From Enterovibrio sp. JCM 19048 (GTDB lineage: Bacteria > Pseudomonadota > Gammaproteobacteria > Enterobacterales > Vibrionaceae): 64,000 bases of DNA. This document shows positions 51,648 through 62,474 of the stretch, in pieces. Each line of letters starts with the position of its first letter. Within the stretch, counting starts at the first letter, position 1. The DNA is taken from NCBI GenBank assembly GCA_001310415.1, contig BAXE01000022.1:1-64000 (forward strand), given 5' to 3'. The position numbers and the translations under genes are program-made. A model generated the notes under the pieces. It had not been told where the DNA came from and ran no database searches. It saw only the letters and a list, made by a program, of their open reading frames with translations.

Positions 51648-53280
51648 TCACTTATTAAATGCGCGCCAGGCAAATAACCAGCTAAACAATGCGGTTACGC
51701 CGGTGATCTGTGACAACAGTTCTATCTGGTTACTGTAGAGTATGGCAGAAGTCACCATCAGCGTGGCGCCAACCCCCAACAGGAAGCGTGCACGGTTATG
51801 TTGCCGTCGCGCCTGCATAAATTCGTGATACATCCGGTCCATACGCTGGTTGACCTGACGTCCCTGACGCAGGCTGTCGTAAACCAGTTCTGGCAGTTCC
51901 GGCAGTTTTTCTGCCAGAACGGTGCCTTTTCTTTAATGGCGTTAATAACCGCTTTTGGGCCTACCTGACGTGACATCCAGTCTTCCAGAAATGGCTTGGC
52001 GGTATCCCATAAATCCAGTTGCGGATAAAGCTGACGCCCCAGCCCTTCCACATAAAGCAGGGTCTTTTGCAGCAGCACCAGTTGTGGCTGCACTTCCATA
52101 TTGAAGCGGCGCGCTGTGTTGAACAGGTTCAGCAGCACATGACCAAAGGAAATTTCGCACAGCGGCTTTTCAAAAATCGGCTCGCATACGGTACGGATAG
52201 CAAATTCGAATTCATCGACATTGGTGTCATGGGGAACCCAGCCTGAGTCCACATGCAGCTCTGCCACCTTACGGTAATCGCGGTTGAAAAACGCCAGGAA
52301 GTTTTCTGCCAAATAGCGTTTGTCTTCGCGGTTTAATGTACCGACGATGCCACAATCAAGGCCAATCCACTGCGGATCTTCCGGGTGGTCATAAGAGACA
52401 AACACATTGCCCGGATGCATGTCGGCGTGGAAGAAACTGTCGCGGAATACCTGGGTGAAGAACACCTGTACACCGCGCTCAGCCAAAAGCTTCAAGTTGG
52501 TGCCGTTGGCTTTCAGCCTTCGATATCGGATACCTGGATTCCATAGATACGCTCAGAAACCATCAAAGTCTGGCGGCAGTAATCGCTGAATACTTCCGGT
52601 ACATACAGGATATGGTCGTTTTCAAAGTTGCGCCGAAGCTGGATGGCATTGGCCGCTTCACGCATTAAATCGAGTTCATCGAGCAGGGTCTTTTCGTACT
52701 CACGCACCACTTCCACCGGCTTGAGGCGGCGTGCCTCTGGCAGGAAACGCGCCACGATACGCGCCATGCGGTACATGAGTTTGATGTCAGCCTGAATCAC
52801 AGGAAGGATGTCAGGGCGGATCACCTTGAGCACCACTTCGCGGCCATTTTCTTTTAGAGTCGCGGTGTGCACCTGGGCAATGGATGCAGAAGCCAGCGGG
52901 GTTTCGCTGAAATCGTCAAACCAGTTTTCCAGCGGCCCACCGAGGGCTTTTTCCATCTGCGCCTTGGCAAGCTTGCCGTCGAACGGCTCGACCTGATCCT
53001 GCAGCAGCGCCAGTTGATCAGCAATCGCAGGTGGAAACAGATCGCGGCGGGTCGACATCATCTGGCCGAACTTGATCCACACTGGCCCCAGCTCTTGTAA
53101 TGCCAGACGCAGTCGCTGGCCAAGCGGTTTGTCGCTGTGCTGGTTTTTCATCCAGAACAGCATCTTGCGCATCAGTTGTGGGCCGCGGGTAATGGGTTGA
53201 TCCGGCAGGAGTTCGTCCAGACCATAGCTGAGCTGGACCTTGGTGATTTTATACAGGCGGCGGATTTCGCTCGGGGTCAT
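51648..53280 (-). CDS. ubiB: Ubiquinone biosynthesis kinase-like protein UbiB (two frame breaks)
   Basis: UbiB is an ABC1/ADCK-type atypical kinase or ATPase needed for coenzyme Q synthesis. The KxGQ motif is [11 protein letters not shown], the Ala-rich loop [16 protein letters not shown], the QTD/ED motif [10 protein letters not shown], and the catalytic loop [13 protein letters not shown] with metal site GLDCGIVG. Two C-terminal helices anchor it in the membrane ([20 protein letters not shown]). Breaks near 52514 (CC) and 51912 (A6) are one-base losses; repair gives 544 aa, against 546 in E. coli. Confidence 0.94.
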
Positions 53281-53909
53281 GCGCGTTCCACCTCAAGGGT
53301 CGCCAGTGCTTTTTCAAAAGCATCGATGCGGGCCTGCAGGCGTGATGCCTGACTTTGCACTTCATCAACCTGATCGGCAAAGTAGGCCACTTCCAGCGCG
53401 CCCGGCGCCAGTCGCCACTCTTCCACCACCAACTCACCGACATAGCGCTGGTTGCGCTCGGTCATCTGTTTGAGAAACGCCAGCCCCTGCTGCGCACCGC
53501 GCACCAGGGTATGGGCGACCACATCACCGGTGTAATGGGACAACCATTCAGCAATGTCCGGGTTAAGGCCATTCAGAAGATTGGAAAACTGCTGAGCAAC
53601 GTCGATATCGCCCTCAAGGTGCAGCTTGTCCTGCTTGATCAGGCTGGTGAGGTTGGCTTTGTCTTTAAGCTGTGGCGCGACAGAAATGGCGAGCGCCAAT
53701 TCGCAGTCTGCATCCCCTTCAAAGGCCGCCAGCACATCAATCTGCTGGCTGAACACAAACACCAACTGCTTGTTGATGTCGGTCAGGCGCACACGCAGCA
53801 CCTTGCCTTTCAGGCGGGCTAGACGACGCTGGCTCTCACTGTCCTGCTTAAGCAGGGTGTTGAGGCTGGTTTCTACAACAGCGGTGACTAACGGGTCCAA
53901 TGGCATCAT
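53277..53909 (-). CDS. ubiJ: Ubiquinone biosynthesis accessory factor UbiJ
   Basis: UbiJ (YigP) is the SCP2-domain lipid carrier of the Ubi complex. The intact 210-aa protein has the SCP2 fold in its N-terminal half ([51 protein letters not shown]) and a coiled-coil C-terminus. It overlaps ubiB by 4 nt and follows ubiE by 7 nt. Confidence 0.93.
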   Translation of the reverse strand: MMPLDPLVTAVVETSLNTLLKQDSESQRRLARLKGKVLRVRLTDINKQLVFVFSQQIDVLAAFEGDADCELALAISVAPQLKDKANLTSLIKQDKLHLEGDIDVAQQFSNLLNGLNPDIAEWLSHYTGDVVAHTLVRGAQQGLAFLKQMTERNQRYVGELVVEEWRLAPGALEVAYFADQVDEVQSQASRLQARIDAFEKALATLEVERA

Positions 53910-53916
53910 CTACCCC

Positions 53917-54696
53917 TTAGAACTTATAGCCACGGTGCAGTGCAACGATACCGCCGGTAAGGTTGAAGTACTTGGTTTGTTCAAAACCTGCTGTTTCCAT
54001 CATGCCTTTCAGGGTGTCCTGATCCGGGTGCATGCGGATAGATTCGGCCAGATAGCGGTAGCTTTCTGCGTCGTTGGCAATGATTTCGCCCATTTTCGGC
54101 AGCAGGTGGAACGAGTAGGCATCGTAGACTTTCGACAGAGGCTCTAAGACAGGCTTGGAAAATTCCAGCACCAGCAAACGGCCGCCCGGTTTCAGCACGC
54201 GGTACATGGAGCGCAGCGCTTTGTCTTTGTCCGTGACGTTACGCAGGCCAAAACCGATGGTGATGCAATCGAAATAGTTGTCCGGGAATGGCAGCTCTTC
54301 CGCGTTGGCCTGAACATAGTTCACGTTGCCAACAATGCCCAGGTCACGCAGCTTGTCACGGCCAACATTGAGCATGGAGTTGTTGATATCCGCCAGTACC
54401 ACCTGACCTTTCTCGCCAACGATGCGGGAGAATTTCGCAGTCAGGTCACCGGTACCACCGGCCAGATCCAGCACACGATGTCCCGGGCGCACGCCACTGC
54501 AATCAATGGTGAAGCGTTTCCAGATACGGTGAATACCCATGGACATCACATCATTCATGATGTCGTATTTTGCTGCCACACTGTGGAAGACGTTGGCAAC
54601 CATGCCCACTTTCTCGTCTTTGTTGACGGTTCTGAAACCAAAGTGGGTGGTGTTTTGATCCGCGTCCTGAGCCACGCCCTGTGTCATATCTGTCAT
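53917..54696 (-). CDS. ubiE: Ubiquinone/menaquinone C-methyltransferase UbiE
   Basis: UbiE C-methylates demethylmenaquinone and the ubiquinone intermediate. [18 protein letters not shown], the SAM motif [31 protein letters not shown] and the C-terminal [12 protein letters not shown] are diagnostic. ATG 54696 (MTDMTQG) has an AGGGG site; the GTG at 54714 is less likely. It heads the ubiE-ubiJ-ubiB cluster. The frame is intact. Confidence 0.96.
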   Translation of the reverse strand: MTDMTQGVAQDADQNTTHFGFRTVNKDEKVGMVANVFHSVAAKYDIMNDVMSMGIHRIWKRFTIDCSGVRPGHRVLDLAGGTGDLTAKFSRIVGEKGQVVLADINNSMLNVGRDKLRDLGIVGNVNYVQANAEELPFPDNYFDCITIGFGLRNVTDKDKALRSMYRVLKPGGRLLVLEFSKPVLEPLSKVYDAYSFHLLPKMGEIIANDAESYRYLAESIRMHPDQDTLKGMMETAGFEQTKYFNLTGGIVALHRGYKF

Positions 54697-54865
54697 TTTT
54701 AACCCCTGAGTCACACCGGGCGGAAAAAGAAAAAGCCCCGATAATATTGTCGCTTAGTGTACTTTACATACTCAAACAACCACAAGAAGCGCGACCCAGC
54801 CTTGGGCTATGAGTGTGAGGCGGGCAAACTCACCACGTCATCTTCCTCATCTGACGAATCTTTGC

Positions 54866-56323
54866 CTAGCATTGACGGCTGATATCCCGCTTCACTTCCA
54901 CCCCAAGCGATTTAAAACTTTCCGCCTGACGCAGAATGTTTCCACGCCCGCTCGACAGCTTGTTCACCGCGCTCTGGTAGCTGTCGCTGGCTTTATCCAG
55001 CGCAATACCCATGACTTCCATGTCGGCGACAAACAGGCGGATTTTGTCATACAGCTTGCCCGCTTTATCCGCAATCAGGCGGGCATTTTGGTTCTGGTGC
55101 TCGTAGCGCCAAAGGTTGTTGATGGTGCGAAGCGCCACCAGCAGCGTGGTCGGGCTCACCAACATGATGTTGTGATCGAGTGCTTCACGGATAAGTGACG
55201 GCTCAGCTTCAATCGCAATCTGGAACGCTGGCTCAACCGGAATAAACATCAGCACGTAGTCCAAACTCTGAATACCATGCAGCTGATGGTAATCCTTGCG
55301 TCCCAGGCCGCGGATATGTCCACGGATAGCCGCCACGTGTTCACGCAGTGCACTGTCTTTATCTGCCAGGGTTTCGGCGTGGAAGTAGCGCTCGTAAGCC
55401 ACCAGCGCCATTTTGGCATCAATCACCACATCCTTGCCCTGTGGCAGGCGCACAATCACATCCGGCTGGTAGCGCTTGCCGTGTTCGTTTTCCAGACTGA
55501 CCTGGGTTTCGTACTCATAGCCTTCACGCAGGCCGGACTCTTCCAGCACGCGGGCAAGTACCACCTCCCCCCAGTTCCCCTGCTGTTTGTTGTCGCCTTT
55601 CAGCGCCTGGGTCAGGTTAACCGCTTCGCGGGTCATGGCCTCGTTCAGGCGTTGCAGGTTTTAATCTCATGCACCAGGGTGTGACGCTCTTTGGCCTGCT
55701 CGCCAAAACTGTCTGTCACCTGTTTGCGAAACCCTTCCAGCTGGGTTTTAAGCGGCCCAAGCAGGGATTCCAGCTCTGGCGGTTTTGCTCATCCACGGTG
55801 CGGGTTTTGTGGTCGAAGACTTTGTTGGCGAGGGATTCAAACTGCACCCGAAGGCGCTCTTCCGCCCCTTCCAGCAGACGGATTTTTTCTTCCGCCGCTT
55901 CCAGTTGCTCTTCAGTGCGGGTTTGCTGTTCGCGCAGGGTCAGTTCAAGCGCGGCTTTGGTATCACGCAGGTTATCGACCGTGTCGGCAAGTTGCTCTTT
56001 CTCTATTCTCAGGGCTTCCATCTGGCGCAGCTTTTCTGCCGCGGCGGAAAGCTTGCCGTATGGGTACGAAGCTCCGCGCTGAGGCGGTCACGCTCGATGT
56101 CCATACCATCCAACTCGTCCTGCAGGGTCTGGTTGTGCTGCTGCAGACGTTGGATTTCAGCCTGGCTCAGCCTTTCATCACTGTCGTGTTGCTGTTGCAT
56201 CAAAGCGCGCAGACTTTGCTGCGCCATACGGTGATAGACCAGCCCCAACACCGCGGTGATCCCCGCCCCAGCACCTGCCGCTATCCATACCAGAGAATCT
56301 GAAAACAGCGCTTCAATCTGCAT
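54866..56323 (-). CDS. rmuC: DNA recombination protein RmuC (three frame breaks)
   Basis: RmuC limits inversion and recombination at repeats and has a nuclease-like fold. It starts with one membrane helix (SLVWIAAGAGAGITAVLGLVY), then a long coiled coil (DSDERLSQAEIQRLQQHNQT, EEKIRLLEGAEERLR). The RmuC core follows, with GNWGEVVLARVLEESGLREG, YQPDVIVRLPQGKDVVIDAK and FIPVEPAFQIAIEAEPSL. Breaks near 56060 (GGG), 55779 (CC) and 55661 (A run) are one-base losses; repair gives 486 aa, against 475 in E. coli. It lies upstream of ubiE, as in other gammaproteobacteria. Confidence 0.92.
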
Positions 56324-56459
56324 GCCGTTTACCTTTTTGTTTCAACGCACTTATTGTAACGAAGGCTAATAAGACACTGGATAAATGTCCAGCTTTTCTA
56401 TTGTCTACAGATTGCTCTAGACTGCGGGATTCCCAACCTTCTTCTATAAGATATTTTCT

Positions 56460-57331
56460 ATGAACGACCGCCTTGCGATAGGCTACGGATTGGCTGCGGT
56501 GCTCCTTTGGTCAACCGTCGCGACGGCTTTTAAAATCACCCTGACTATATGGATCCGATCCAGATGCTGGCCGCGGCAGTGTGGTTTCGGCGCTTTCTCT
56601 GGCTGCCGTGGCGGGGTTTCAGGGCAAGCTCAACCTACTGACATCCACTTTTGCACGCCGTCCACTGTACTACCTGATGCTGGGGCTGATTAACCCATTG
56701 ATTTATTATCTGGTGCTGTTCAAGGCCTACGATTTGCTGCCGGCTTCTTTGGCGCAGCCGCTCAACTACAGCTGGGCGATCACGCTGACCTTGATGGCCG
56801 CATTGTTCCTGGGGCAGAAAATCCGTAAGCAGGACTGGATTGCCGCAGCGCTTGGCTACGCGGGTGTGGTGGTGATTGCCACCAAAGGCGATCTCCTGGG
56901 ATTGGAGTTCGACAGCCCGCTGGGTGTGGGGCTGGCACTGCTTTCGACTGTTGTGGGCGGGATACTGGATCCTGAATGCAAAAAACCAAGCCGACCCAGT
57001 GATAGGTCTGTTGCTTGGTTTTCTGTTATCGCTGCCCTTTTCCATTGGCCTTAGCCTATACACCAGTGACTGGAGTGGTATCCCCTGGCAAGGCTGGGCA
57101 GCGGTGACTTATGTCGGCCTGTTCGAAATGGGCATTACCTTTGTGCTGTGGCTGAAGGCGGTAAAGCTTGCCACCAACACGGCAAAATCAGCAACCTGAT
57201 TTTATCTCGCCCTTTATCTCGCTTATTCTGCTCAACCGGATCATCGGTGAGCAAATCCACTCCACCACCTTGATTGGCTGGTGATGATCGTCGCTGGTCT
57301 TTTAGTCCAGCAGCGAAAAAGTAAGGCTTAA
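56460..57331 (+). CDS. DMT/EamA family transporter (about six frame breaks)
   Basis: A ten-helix drug/metabolite transporter can be assembled: AIGYGLAAVLLWSTVATAFK, VVSALSLAAVAGF, YYLMLGLINPLIYYLVLFKAY, SLAQPLNYSWAITLTLMAAL, ALGYAGVVVIATKGDLLG, GLLLGFLLSLPFSIGLSLY and, after repair, ISNLIFISPFISLILL. The repaired length is about 292 aa. Breaks near 56546, 56576, 57186, 57201 and 57283 fit one-base losses; the one near 56965 needs two lost bases or one gained base. It is the most damaged gene here, so real decay is more plausible than elsewhere. The substrate is unknown. Confidence 0.78.
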
Positions 57332-57341
57332 GCGTCAGGTA

Positions 57342-57632
57342 TTATGCGTTGCGCTGCGCGAGGTATTCGCGCAGCTCATCAACGGAAATCCCGTCGTTTG
57401 CCAACTCCTGCGCCAGTTCCAATACACGCTCGCCTTTGCGCTCTTCAATCACTTTGTTGAACTGGTGAACCAGCTCGCGCAAAGCGCTGATAGGCACCTG
57501 ACGTGCCGCGCTTTTTACGCGCTCTTCGCTTTGGCCGCTCAGTTCGGTGAGCAATTTGCCAAACATCATTTTTTCTGGAGACTCTTCGAGCATCTCCCAG
57601 TGACGTGCCAATTCAATCGTCGACATCGACAT
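57342..57632 (-). CDS. Uncharacterised 96-aa helical protein
   Basis: I do not recognise this intact 96-aa protein. It is rich in charged residues and predicted helical, with ELARHWEMLEESPEKMMFGK, LTELSGQSEERVKSAARQ and VLELAQELANDGISVDELRE. No signal, membrane helix, cysteine or catalytic motif is visible. The C-terminal DELREYLAQRN hints at a short oligomerisation or protein-binding helix. It converges with the DMT transporter. A second in-frame ATG at 57626 is also possible as the start. Confidence 0.7.
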   Translation of the reverse strand: MSMSTIELARHWEMLEESPEKMMFGKLLTELSGQSEERVKSAARQVPISALRELVHQFNKVIEERKGERVLELAQELANDGISVDELREYLAQRNA

Positions 57633-57760
57633 AGTTTTTATCTGCCTGTGATTTAGTTAAGAAGGGATGTTCGGGCTGCTGTCAGTGAGGCGGACACCCC
57701 AGAATGGGAAGATTTGAGAATTTCGCACACTAAATATACTGATGCAGCCAAATAAGCAAC

Positions 57761-57796
57761 AAAAAAATACCCGCGCGACCTCGGCCGGCGGGTAAA
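57761..57796 (-). terminator. Terminator of the MFS transporter gene
   Basis: TACCCGC pairs with GCGGGTA around a GC-rich loop, followed by seven T residues on the minus strand. Confidence 0.75.
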
Positions 57797-57862
57797 AAAG
57801 CCTGATTTTGGTTGTCGAGACCACGCGCTTTTCGCGTCTTGTTATGAAATCCGGTTAATTGA

Positions 57863-59058
57863 TTATTGGCTCTCAGCCGCGTGCCAGCGCTTGCCTTTGG
57901 CAGACCAGAGGAACAGCAGACCCGGCGCAAGAAGCAGCATGTGGAACATCAGTAGGTGCGCTTCTGACAGCCCCGCACGCTGGGTGATGCTGACCAGCAC
58001 GCCAGCACCGCTCATCTGGAACACACCCAGCAAAGCTGCCGCTGTACCGGCACGCTGGCCGAACGGTTCCAGCGCTTTACCAGCAGCCGAACCCAGCACC
58101 CAAGCAAAACCGAACGAAGACATGATCACCGGCACCATAAATGCCCATGCGGTCTGAATATGGCTCAGCGCCCCATCACACACCCTGCCACTACCAGCAA
58201 CAACATGCCGCCGTTGAGGGTTTTGCGGCTGCCGATACGGTCCATGATTTTCGGTGTGGTCATCGAGGCAAAAATATTGAATACCGCGTTGATACCAAAC
58301 CAGTAGGTGAACTGCTCCATCGACAGACCAAGGCCGTTGATAAGGCGCACAGGCACAGACGTGACGTATGCCAGGATGACCGACATCGCCAGCAAACACA
58401 GCATGCCATGGTAGATAAAGACCGGCTCTTTCAGCACCATCCAGTAACGGGCTGGGCTCAGTAACGGGCCACTGCTGTCGGTATCTGCCGGGCGGGTTTC
58501 GCGGAACAGGAAAAACACCAACGCCAGCGCCACCAGCGCATACGCCGCCATAAAACTGAAGTTTGCTCGCCAGCCAAACTCTGCTGTCAGCCAGGCGCCC
58601 AACAGCGGTGCCAGAGCAGGAATAAAACAGATGGCACCGTTAAGGTAGCTGATCATCTGGCCACTGCGTTTGCCTCCAAAGCTGTCACGCACCGCGGCGA
58701 AGGCACATACAGAGGTAGCACACGCACCCGCGCCTTGTAGCAAACGGGCAACCAGCAATGCATCCAGGGATGACGCCAGAAAGGCAAATGCCGAGCTTAC
58801 GGCATAGATGGTGATACCCGCCATCGCGACCGGGCGGCGACCGAAACGGTCTGCCAGTGGACCAGCCACCAGCTGGCCAAGGCCAAGGCTGACCAGAAAC
58901 CAGGAAATCGTGTCCTGGATACGGGTAGGCACCACATCAAACTCCACGGCCATCATGGGCATCGCCGGCAGGTAGATATCAATCGCCAGCGGGCTGAACA
59001 GCACCAGCAGCACCATGAGTGCAACCAGGCGGCTATCAGGTTTAGAAGGGGTAGACAT
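57863..59058 (-). CDS. Bcr/CflA family multidrug efflux MFS transporter (one frame break)
   Basis: A 12-helix drug-proton antiporter of the Bcr/CflA subfamily. It shows FSPLAIDIYLPAMPMMA, the motif A loop GPLADRFGRRPVAMAG, the antiporter-type RLLQGAGACATSVCAFA and LNGAICFIPALAPLLGAWL. ATG 59058 has an AGGAGA site. One G is missing from a G run near 58175; repair gives 398 aa. It diverges from a LysR gene that probably controls it. Confidence 0.9.
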
Positions 59059-59158
59059 AAAGTTCTCCTGATGAATTGCCGCGAGTTTAGGATGATTTTG
59101 ATATGAATAAAAATGGTTTATATTCAGGTCAGACATTCCAATTGGGAATACCACAATT

Positions 59159-60127
59159 ATGAACCTTAGCCATCTGCTGCGTTATGACCTCAGCCTGCTG
59201 ATCTGCCTACATATCCTGCTGGAAGAGCGCAATGTCACCCGCGCCGCCCAGCGCCTGCATCTCAGCCAGTCTGCGGTCAGTAAAAACCTCGCCAAACTGC
59301 GGGAGCAATTCGATGACCCGCTGTTCAACCGCTCATCCCATGGCCTTCATCCAACGCCCCGCGCGCTGGCACTTAAACCTGCACTCAAAAGCCTGCTCAG
59401 CCATGTGGAAGGGTTAACCGCGCAGGAAGAATTCAACCCAGCCACCAGCGACCGCCGTTTCAAGCTGGCATTGGTGGAAAGTGCCTATCCCCTGCTGATG
59501 CCGCGCTTTTTAGGGGAAATACTGGATGCAGCACCGTCCATCACCTTAGATACCGTGTCCTGGAGTGCACAGACCTTTGATGCCATGGCACGGGGAGAAG
59601 TGGACTTTGGCGTGACGGGTAAAGACTTGAACCCGGCGGACGCCATGCTAACCCTGATGCCACCGAAAGGGATTGTGTATAAAGAGCTGCATCAGGATGA
59701 CCAGCGAGTGATTGTGCGTAAAGGCCACCCAATGCTGGGTAAACCGCTGGATTTGGACACCTACCTCAAGCAGCGCCACGTGCAGGTGCGTTGTGATGGC
59801 AGCGACCGCTGGCTACTCGACTACAAGCTGGCGGAGAAAGGGCTGGAGCGGGATATCGCTATCTATGTGCCGGATTTCAACAGCGCCGCAAGTCTGTGTA
59901 CCCACACCGATCTGGTGTTTACCGCCCCGTCCCATTTTGCCTATGCCATCGCCAAGCAACTGGATCTGCAGGTGTTGCCGTTGCCTACCCCACTGCCGCC
60001 CATGGCCTATACCCTGTTCTGGCATCACAGCCAGCAAAATGACCCCGGCCACAACTGGCTCAGGGAGCTCATTATTTCGCGCTGTCGCCAAATGACAGAA
60101 ATTGCAGCGGCTGGGGAAAACAGATAG
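59159..60127 (+). CDS. LysR family transcriptional regulator
   Basis: The intact 322-aa regulator has the N-terminal winged helix-turn-helix (LEERNVTRAAQRLHLSQSAV, SKNLAKLREQFDDPLF) and a periplasmic-binding-like effector domain (FKLALVESAYPLLMPRFLGE). The 100-bp divergent spacing to the MFS gene suggests that it regulates that pump, and itself, from the shared region. The effector is unknown. Confidence 0.92.
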   Translation: MNLSHLLRYDLSLLICLHILLEERNVTRAAQRLHLSQSAVSKNLAKLREQFDDPLFNRSSHGLHPTPRALALKPALKSLLSHVEGLTAQEEFNPATSDRRFKLALVESAYPLLMPRFLGEILDAAPSITLDTVSWSAQTFDAMARGEVDFGVTGKDLNPADAMLTLMPPKGIVYKELHQDDQRVIVRKGHPMLGKPLDLDTYLKQRHVQVRCDGSDRWLLDYKLAEKGLERDIAIYVPDFNSAASLCTHTDLVFTAPSHFAYAIAKQLDLQVLPLPTPLPPMAYTLFWHHSQQNDPGHNWLRELIISRCRQMTEIAAAGENR

Positions 60128-60179
60128 GTTATTACTCAGTTACGATCACTAAAAAAACCGACATAAAATAGGACGACAC

Positions 60180-61959
60180 ATGCACGCCATTATTGCAGAG
60201 CGCGTTGATGCGCTTCGACGCTGGCTGGAAGAACAGGCAATGGACGCTCTGATCATTCCGCACGAAGACGAATTCCTCGGTGAGTACATTCCCGAGCACA
60301 ATGAACGCCTGCACTGGGCGACAGGCTTTACCGGCTCTGCAGGTGCCGCGGTGATCACCCGCGAAAAGGCCGCCGTGTTTGTGGATGGACGCTACACGGT
60401 ACAGGTGCGCAAGCAGGTACCGGGCGAGATTTTCGAATACCGTCACCTGATTGAAGAGCCTGCATTGCAATGGCTACTCGACACCCTGCCACAAGGCAGC
60501 AAAGTGGCGGTGGATACCCGCCTGCACAGTGCCAACTGGCTGGCGGCGGCAGAGAAAACCGTCAGTGGCAAACTGACCCTGCAAAGCATCGACCGCAACC
60601 CAATCGATACCCTGTGGCATGACCGTCCTGCACCGCTTCTGACCTCAGCACGCCTGATGGGCAATGAACTGGTAGGTAAAGGCAGCACAGAAAAACGCAC
60701 TGAGATCGGTGCGGTGATCGCAAAGGCCGGCGCTGATGCGGCACTACTGAGCCAGCTCGACAGCATCTGCTGGCTGCTGAATATCCGCGGTGGCGATGTA
60801 TCCCGTCTGCCGGTATTGCTGGCCAGTGCGCTGATCAATGCCAGCGGTGGTGTCACCCTTTTCATCGACCTGCCGCCTGCCTGAAGGCTTCGCGGCACAT
60901 GTTGGCGAAGGCGTGTCGGTATTGGCACCGGAAGCACTGGCGTCGGAGCTGGCGGCACTTTCTGCTAAAACCGTTATGGTTGACCCGCAAACCAGCAACG
61001 CCTGGGCAAGAGAAATCCTCAAGCAGCACGGCGCGAAGATTGTTCATGCTGCCGACCCTTGCATGCTGCCGAAAGCGGCCAAAAATGCGGTGGAAATTGC
61101 GGGTATGAAAGCCAGCCACGTGCGTGATGGTGTCGCTGTCAGCCGTTTCCTTGCCTGGCTGGACAAAGAAGTCGCTGCTGGCAAACTGCATGATGAAGCC
61201 GTGCTGGCAGACAAGCTCTACAGCATCCGCGCCGAAGACGAAACGCTGGCTGACCTCAGCTTTGATACGATTTCGGCAGCCGGTGGCAATGCAGCAATGT
61301 GTCACTACAACCACCAGAACCAACCTGAACCGGGCCAGCTTGAGCTAAATAATGTGTATCTGGTGGACTCAGGCGGTCAGTATCCGGATGGCACCACGGA
61401 TATCACCCGCACCATCGCTATTGGCGAATGCGCTGACGAAGTGAAAAAAGCCTTTACCCTGGTCTTGAAAGGCCATATCGCACTGGCCGCTGCCCGTTTC
61501 CCGAAAGGCACGGCAGGCAGCCAGCTGGATGCACTGGCGCGCCAGCACCTGTGGGCGCACGGTTTCGACTATGACCACGGCACCGGGCACGGCGTCGGCC
61601 ATTTCCTGAGTGTTCACGAAGGGCCGCAACGTATCGCCAAAGCACCGAATACAGTAGCACTGCTGCCGGGTATGGTGCTCTCCAACGAACCGGGATACTA
61701 CCGTGCTGATGCCTTTGGCATCCGTATCGAAAACTTAGAACTGGTGGTGGAAGTCCCTACCCAGGGTGATATGACGGTGCTGGGCTTTGAATCCCTGACC
61801 CGTGCACCGATTGACCGCCGTCTGGTGGATGTCAGCCTACTGACCGACAGTGAAATTGCCTGGTGGAACGATTACCACCAGAAAGTGTGGCAGGACGTCA
61901 GCCCATCGCTGCAGGGCGATGATCTGGCTTGGCTGGAGCAGGCGACCAAAGCGCTGTAA
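60180..61959 (+). CDS. M24B Xaa-Pro aminopeptidase (one complex frame break)
   Basis: This is a long-form (593 aa after repair) aminopeptidase P of family M24B, a dinuclear metal enzyme that removes residues before proline. Two creatinase-like N-terminal domains (HWATGFTGSAGAAVIT, LDSICWLLNIRGGDVSRLP) precede the pita-bread domain. Metal ligands are in VDSGGQYPDGTTDITRT (two Asp), HGFDYDHGTGHGVGHFLSVH (His) and NEPGYYR and RIENLELV (Glu). The break near 60880 needs two lost bases or one gained base. It differs in size from the 440-aa PepP. Confidence 0.9.
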
Positions 61960-61966
61960 AAACAAG

Positions 61967-61996
61967 AAAGCCCACTGTCGACAGTGGGCTTTTTCT
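61967..61996. terminator. Bidirectional terminator after the aminopeptidase gene
   Basis: AAGCCCACTGTCGACAGTGGGCTT is a self-complementary palindrome (positions 61969-61992) followed by T residues on the + strand. It also ends the minus-strand lipoprotein gene. Confidence 0.85.
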
Positions 61997-62357
61997 TTAG
62001 TTCGTCATCATGGATGCGCATCGTTCAGCATTGTAAAAATCGTTAATACCGCCCTGCCCCTTGAACCGGACCTGAACAACAAACCCGGACTCAACAAACG
62101 GCAGCAGCTTGTCACAGGCGATGTCATATCCCGCTTCACGGATCACCGACGTACGCCAGTACTGCTTGGGCTCAAGACCCTGAGTAAAAATGATAAAACC
62201 ATCGTCAGTGACATCGACCAGTTTCTGATCGGCAAAAGCACGTTGCGCTGCTCAATGGCTTTCTGTTTCGCTGTCGGGACGTAAGGCTCTCTTGTGTGGT
62301 CGCCTGACACCCCATTAAAGTCATTGCTGCCAATAATGACAAAACTATCCTTTTCAT
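61997..62357 (-). CDS. Small lipoprotein of unknown function (two frame breaks)
   Basis: ATG 62357 has a good AGGAAG ribosome site. It encodes a lipoprotein signal (MKRIVLSLLAAMTLMGCQA, Cys near residue 17), so the product should be a lipid-anchored envelope protein. After breaks near 62280 (CCCC) and 62255 (GG) the frame continues as ADQKLVDVTDDGFIIFTQGL, PKQYWRTSVIREAGYDIACD and DFYNAERCASMMTN, ending at TAA 61997, for about 120 aa. Two cysteines in the mature part could form a disulphide. I recognise no family. Confidence 0.65.
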
Positions 62358-62474
62358 TATTTTGCTTCCTTGATTACTGCATTCACCAACAGCCTATACC
62401 AAGAAAGCACCGTCCGGATCCTAACACCTTTCCGCCTGCAACAACTTTACACTTTTCCCAATAACGCAACACAG

